From Chloroflexota bacterium (GTDB lineage Bacteria; Chloroflexota; Limnocylindria; Limnocylindrales; CSP1-4): a stretch of 6,196 bases of DNA. The notes under the pieces were generated by a model, which worked only from the letters and a program-made list of their open reading frames with translations, ran no database searches and had not been told where the DNA came from. The stretch is from the NCBI GenBank assembly GCA_017881985.1, contig JADGQH010000198.1, forward strand, positions 1 to 6,196, written 5' to 3'. Both the position numbers and the translations under genes were made by a program. This document shows positions 4,391-6,196 of the stretch, one piece after another. The number at the start of each line of letters is the position of its first letter. Position 1 is the first letter of the stretch.

Positions 4391-5173
4391 ATGTCAACAC
4401 CCGCCCGCTGGTCCGCCGCTGCCGGGCTCACCCTCGCCGTCGACGGGGCGCGCCGACCCGAGATCGCCCAGCTCCCGGCCGGGCTGCCGGACGTCGAGAC
4501 GCTCTTCGCGTTCATGCGCGACGCGGAGCTCCGGTTCGAGACGCTCCGCCTGCGCCTGGAGGAGCGGACGTGGGTCGCCACGGGCGAGTCGCTGCGACAT
4601 CACGAGCTTCTGCTGCGGCATCCGGGCCGCGCGCGCGTCACGACCATCCGTCCGGAGGACGGGACGCCGAGGAACCACGACGTGTGGCTCTCGGACGGCG
4701 ACGTGATCCGGACCTACCGCGCGGGCCATCGCCTGGGATCCACGAGGCCGGCGCGGTCACGGGTGGCGGGGCTGGATGGCGGCGACCTCCCCGGGGCCTC
4801 GCGGGCGTATCACCCACGGACCAGGCTGCCGGCCAACTCGCTCGTGGACACGTTCGTGCACCCGGCGGGCCTCTGCCAGAACGTGCTCGCGACCGGTGCC
4901 TGCCGGGTCGTTGGGTCGGAGCTCGTCGCCGGCCGCGAGGCGATCGTCGTCGAGTCGCTCCATCCGCGGACGATCGAGATGGCCGGCGACCGGCCCGACC
5001 ATCGCCTGTCGCTCGCCATCGATCGCGAGACCGGGCTCGTTGCCCGACTCGAGGAGCGGTACGGCACGGTCCTCAGCCGCCTCGTCACCGCGACGGAGCT
5101 CGCACCCGATGCGTCGATCCCCGACGGCGCGTTCTCGCTCAGCATCCCTTCCGACGTGTCGCTGATCTACTGA
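4391..5173 (+). CDS. LolA/RseB-like protein without signal peptide, function unknown
   Basis: This 260-residue protein has the look of the LolA/RseB lipoprotein-carrier fold. It starts with a helix followed by alternating beta strands (LRFETLRLRLEERTWVATGE, 47-66). A WLSDGDVIRTY strand-turn follows at 99-109. Then come a conserved-looking central block (SLVDTFVHPAGLCQNVLATG, 150-169), REAIVVESLHPRT (182-194) and DRETGLVARLEERYG (211-225). Fold assignment is from pattern memory and only moderately sure. Unlike periplasmic LolA or RseB it has no signal peptide or hydrophobic N-terminus, so it should be cytosolic unless exported otherwise. Two cysteines (162, 171) lie close together. ATG 4391 was chosen over the in-frame ATG 4382 because 4382 overlaps the TAGAAT box and no Shine-Dalgarno exists for either. 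It is divergent from the hydrolase cluster and convergent with the dehydrogenase. It probably forms a single-gene unit. Confidence 0.85.
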   Translation: MSTPARWSAAAGLTLAVDGARRPEIAQLPAGLPDVETLFAFMRDAELRFETLRLRLEERTWVATGESLRHHELLLRHPGRARVTTIRPEDGTPRNHDVWLSDGDVIRTYRAGHRLGSTRPARSRVAGLDGGDLPGASRAYHPRTRLPANSLVDTFVHPAGLCQNVLATGACRVVGSELVAGREAIVVESLHPRTIEMAGDRPDHRLSLAIDRETGLVARLEERYGTVLSRLVTATELAPDASIPDGAFSLSIPSDVSLIY

Positions 5174-5183
5174 GCCGCCCGTC

Positions 5184-5201
5184 GGCGCCCGACAGGGCGC
5201 C
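5184..5201. terminator. GC hairpin between convergent genes, candidate bidirectional terminator
   Basis: GGCGCCC (5184-5190) and GGGCGCC (5195-5201) pair perfectly over 7 bp around a GACA loop, inside the 43-nt gap between two convergent stop codons. A competing 5-bp hairpin (5181-5185 with 5189-5193) overlaps it. No T tract follows on either strand, so its terminator activity would be of the GC-hairpin, non-canonical kind. Confidence 0.4.
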
Positions 5202-5216
5202 CCCGCGCACGCCGGG

Positions 5217-6196
5217 TCAGGAGGCCGGGTAGATCACGACCCGACGCGCGCCTTCGCCCCGCCGGAGGGCGTCAAACGCGGAGGGCACGTCGGCCAGCCC
5301 GATCCGCTCCTCGATGAGTCGTTCGAGCCGGAGCGAACCCTCGACCGCGTACCCGGCGATCTCCGGGAAGATCTCGGCGGGGACGGCCGACCCGTAGCTG
5401 CTGGCGAGGATCCGGGCGCCGGACTCCACGAACGCGTACACGTCGAGCCCCGCCCGGGCTCCCTGTGGCGGCATCCCCACGAGGATGGTCGTGCCGCCGG
5501 GCCGCACGACCGCCAGGGCGGTCTCGACGCCGGCGACGGTCCCGGAGGTCTCGAAGGCATGGTCGACCCCTGTCACTGCGGCAGCAGTGGCGAGGGAGGA
5601 ACCGGCGGCGTGGGGGCCGTCGGCGAGCAGCGCGCGCACGGCCGTCGCCGTCGCGGCCGGGCTGGCCGCTGCGACGACCACGTCGCTGGCACCCAGCTCC
5701 ACGGCCCGGTCGAGCTTCGCGGCGTTTCGGTCGATGGCCACGATCCGGCTGGCACCCGCGAGTCGCGCGCCGAGCACGGCCGCCAGCCCCACGCCGCCGA
5801 GGCCGATCACGGCGACCGTCTGGCCGGGCTCCACGCGGGCCGTCCGGGTCACCGCCCCGATGCCGGTCGTGATCGCGCAGCCGATCAGGGCGGCGATGGC
5901 CGGGTCCGTCCGTGGGTCCACCGGGATGGCCGCGTCCGCGGCGACGACCTCCACCGAGCCCAGCGTCCCGATCCCGGAATACGCGCCCAGGGCGGCTCCG
6001 TCCGGGCGGCGGATCCGGACGTCGCCGGGCGCGCGCCGGTGGCCGGACCCGGCTGGCGTGAGGCACAGCCAGCCCTCGCCGCGCCCGCAGGAGGCGCATC
6101 GGCCGCATGGCGCGGTCCACGCCAGGACCACGAAGTCCCCGACGCGTGGCCGGCGGTCAGCGCCCGGCCGCGCGCCTCCGCCCGGCCCGGGGACGG
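5217..6196 (-). CDS. Zinc-dependent alcohol dehydrogenase (MDR family), N-terminus beyond window
   Basis: The last 325 or so residues of a medium-chain dehydrogenase are visible; the frame runs open to the right edge. Counting from the first visible whole codon, Cys30, 33, 36 and 44 form the structural-zinc lobe with the canonical C-x2-C-x2-C-x7-C spacing. Cys106 in ALIGCAITTG is the catalytic-zinc cysteine equivalent to horse ADH Cys174. GLGGVG (131-136) is the Rossmann nucleotide loop, and the acidic end of strand two (VAID, Asp155) predicts NAD rather than NADP. The LIGC..TTG..A....VEPG pattern is nearest class I/III alcohol or formaldehyde dehydrogenases; the substrate is not assignable. 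The first catalytic Cys and the GHE histidine would lie off the window. An Ala-rich insertion of roughly 15 residues (around DGPHAAGSSLATAAAVTG) precedes the GVDHAFETSG strand. A GTG at 6131 is an internal codon: the frame upstream (ADRRPRVGDFVVLAW) is proper family sequence. Confidence 0.9.
   Translation of the reverse strand, partial: VPGPGGGARPGADRRPRVGDFVVLAWTAPCGRCASCGRGEGWLCLTPAGSGHRRAPGDVRIRRPDGAALGAYSGIGTLGSVEVVAADAAIPVDPRTDPAIAALIGCAITTGIGAVTRTARVEPGQTVAVIGLGGVGLAAVLGARLAGASRIVAIDRNAAKLDRAVELGASDVVVAAASPAATATAVRALLADGPHAAGSSLATAAAVTGVDHAFETSGTVAGVETALAVVRPGGTTILVGMPPQGARAGLDVYAFVESGARILASSYGSAVPAEIFPEIAGYAVEGSLRLERLIEERIGLADVPSAFDALRRGEGARRVVIYPAS

Noticed and set aside
1..6196. Mobile element, CRISPR array, toxin-antitoxin pair or defence system
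   Set aside because: There is no transposase, integrase, terminal inverted repeat, spaced repeat array, or small paired ORF with such motifs. The macro-domain protein alone is not evidence of a DarT/DarG-type system: no DarT-like partner is beside it and its MacroD-type motifs fit a stand-alone enzyme.

Overview
The window is a high-G+C bacterial chromosomal segment (roughly 70% G+C by eye, with coding third positions almost all G or C). It carries six protein genes, and the last of these runs off the right edge. The best guess for the source is a free-living, high-G+C Chloroflexota lineage of the Limnocylindria/Ellin6529 type; a high-G+C actinobacterium is the alternative. The reasons are an Ala/Ser/Pro-linker lipoprotein, TANNNT boxes placed right against start codons (leaderless transcription), and a soluble LolA-like protein. 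This placement is an inference, because no rRNA or other marker gene is present. There is no IS element, CRISPR array, tRNA, rRNA or phage gene, so this is ordinary chromosome and not a mobile island.

Layout. Positions 1-163 are non-coding, with a strong bulged stem-loop and, at the very edge, a perfect AGGAGG that probably serves a minus-strand gene lying to the left. Positions 164-832 (minus) encode a small secreted lipoprotein. Positions 833-1155 are a divergent intergenic region with a perfect 16-bp palindrome and a hairpin just before the next ribosome binding site. Positions 1156-1692 (plus) encode a MacroD-type macro-domain ADP-ribose hydrolase.

Positions 1716-4246 (minus) form a three-gene cluster. 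In transcription order it holds an alpha/beta hydrolase, an enoyl-CoA hydratase with both catalytic glutamates, and a YtpQ/DUF1444 protein whose ATG overlaps the hydratase stop codon. The 81-nt gap between hydrolase and hydratase contains a 19-bp tandem repeat.

Positions 4247-4390 are a compact divergent promoter region. A TAGAAT box lies 7 nt before the ATG of the plus-strand gene. A TAGACT box lies 6 nt before the ATG of a 12-codon minus-strand ORF, whose TGA overlaps the GTG of the hydrolase. An AGAGAC-N3-GTCTCT inverted repeat lies at the -35 position of the plus-strand promoter. Positions 4391-5173 (plus) encode a LolA/RseB-like protein of unknown role without a signal peptide. A GC hairpin separates it from the convergent 5217-6196 (minus) gene, a zinc alcohol dehydrogenase whose N-terminus is beyond the window.

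Taken together, the hydrolase, hydratase and dehydrogenase suggest small-molecule (acyl-CoA/alcohol) metabolism, but no complete pathway can be named. The most interesting material is the 4247-4390 control region. I do not see a convincing new multi-gene system.
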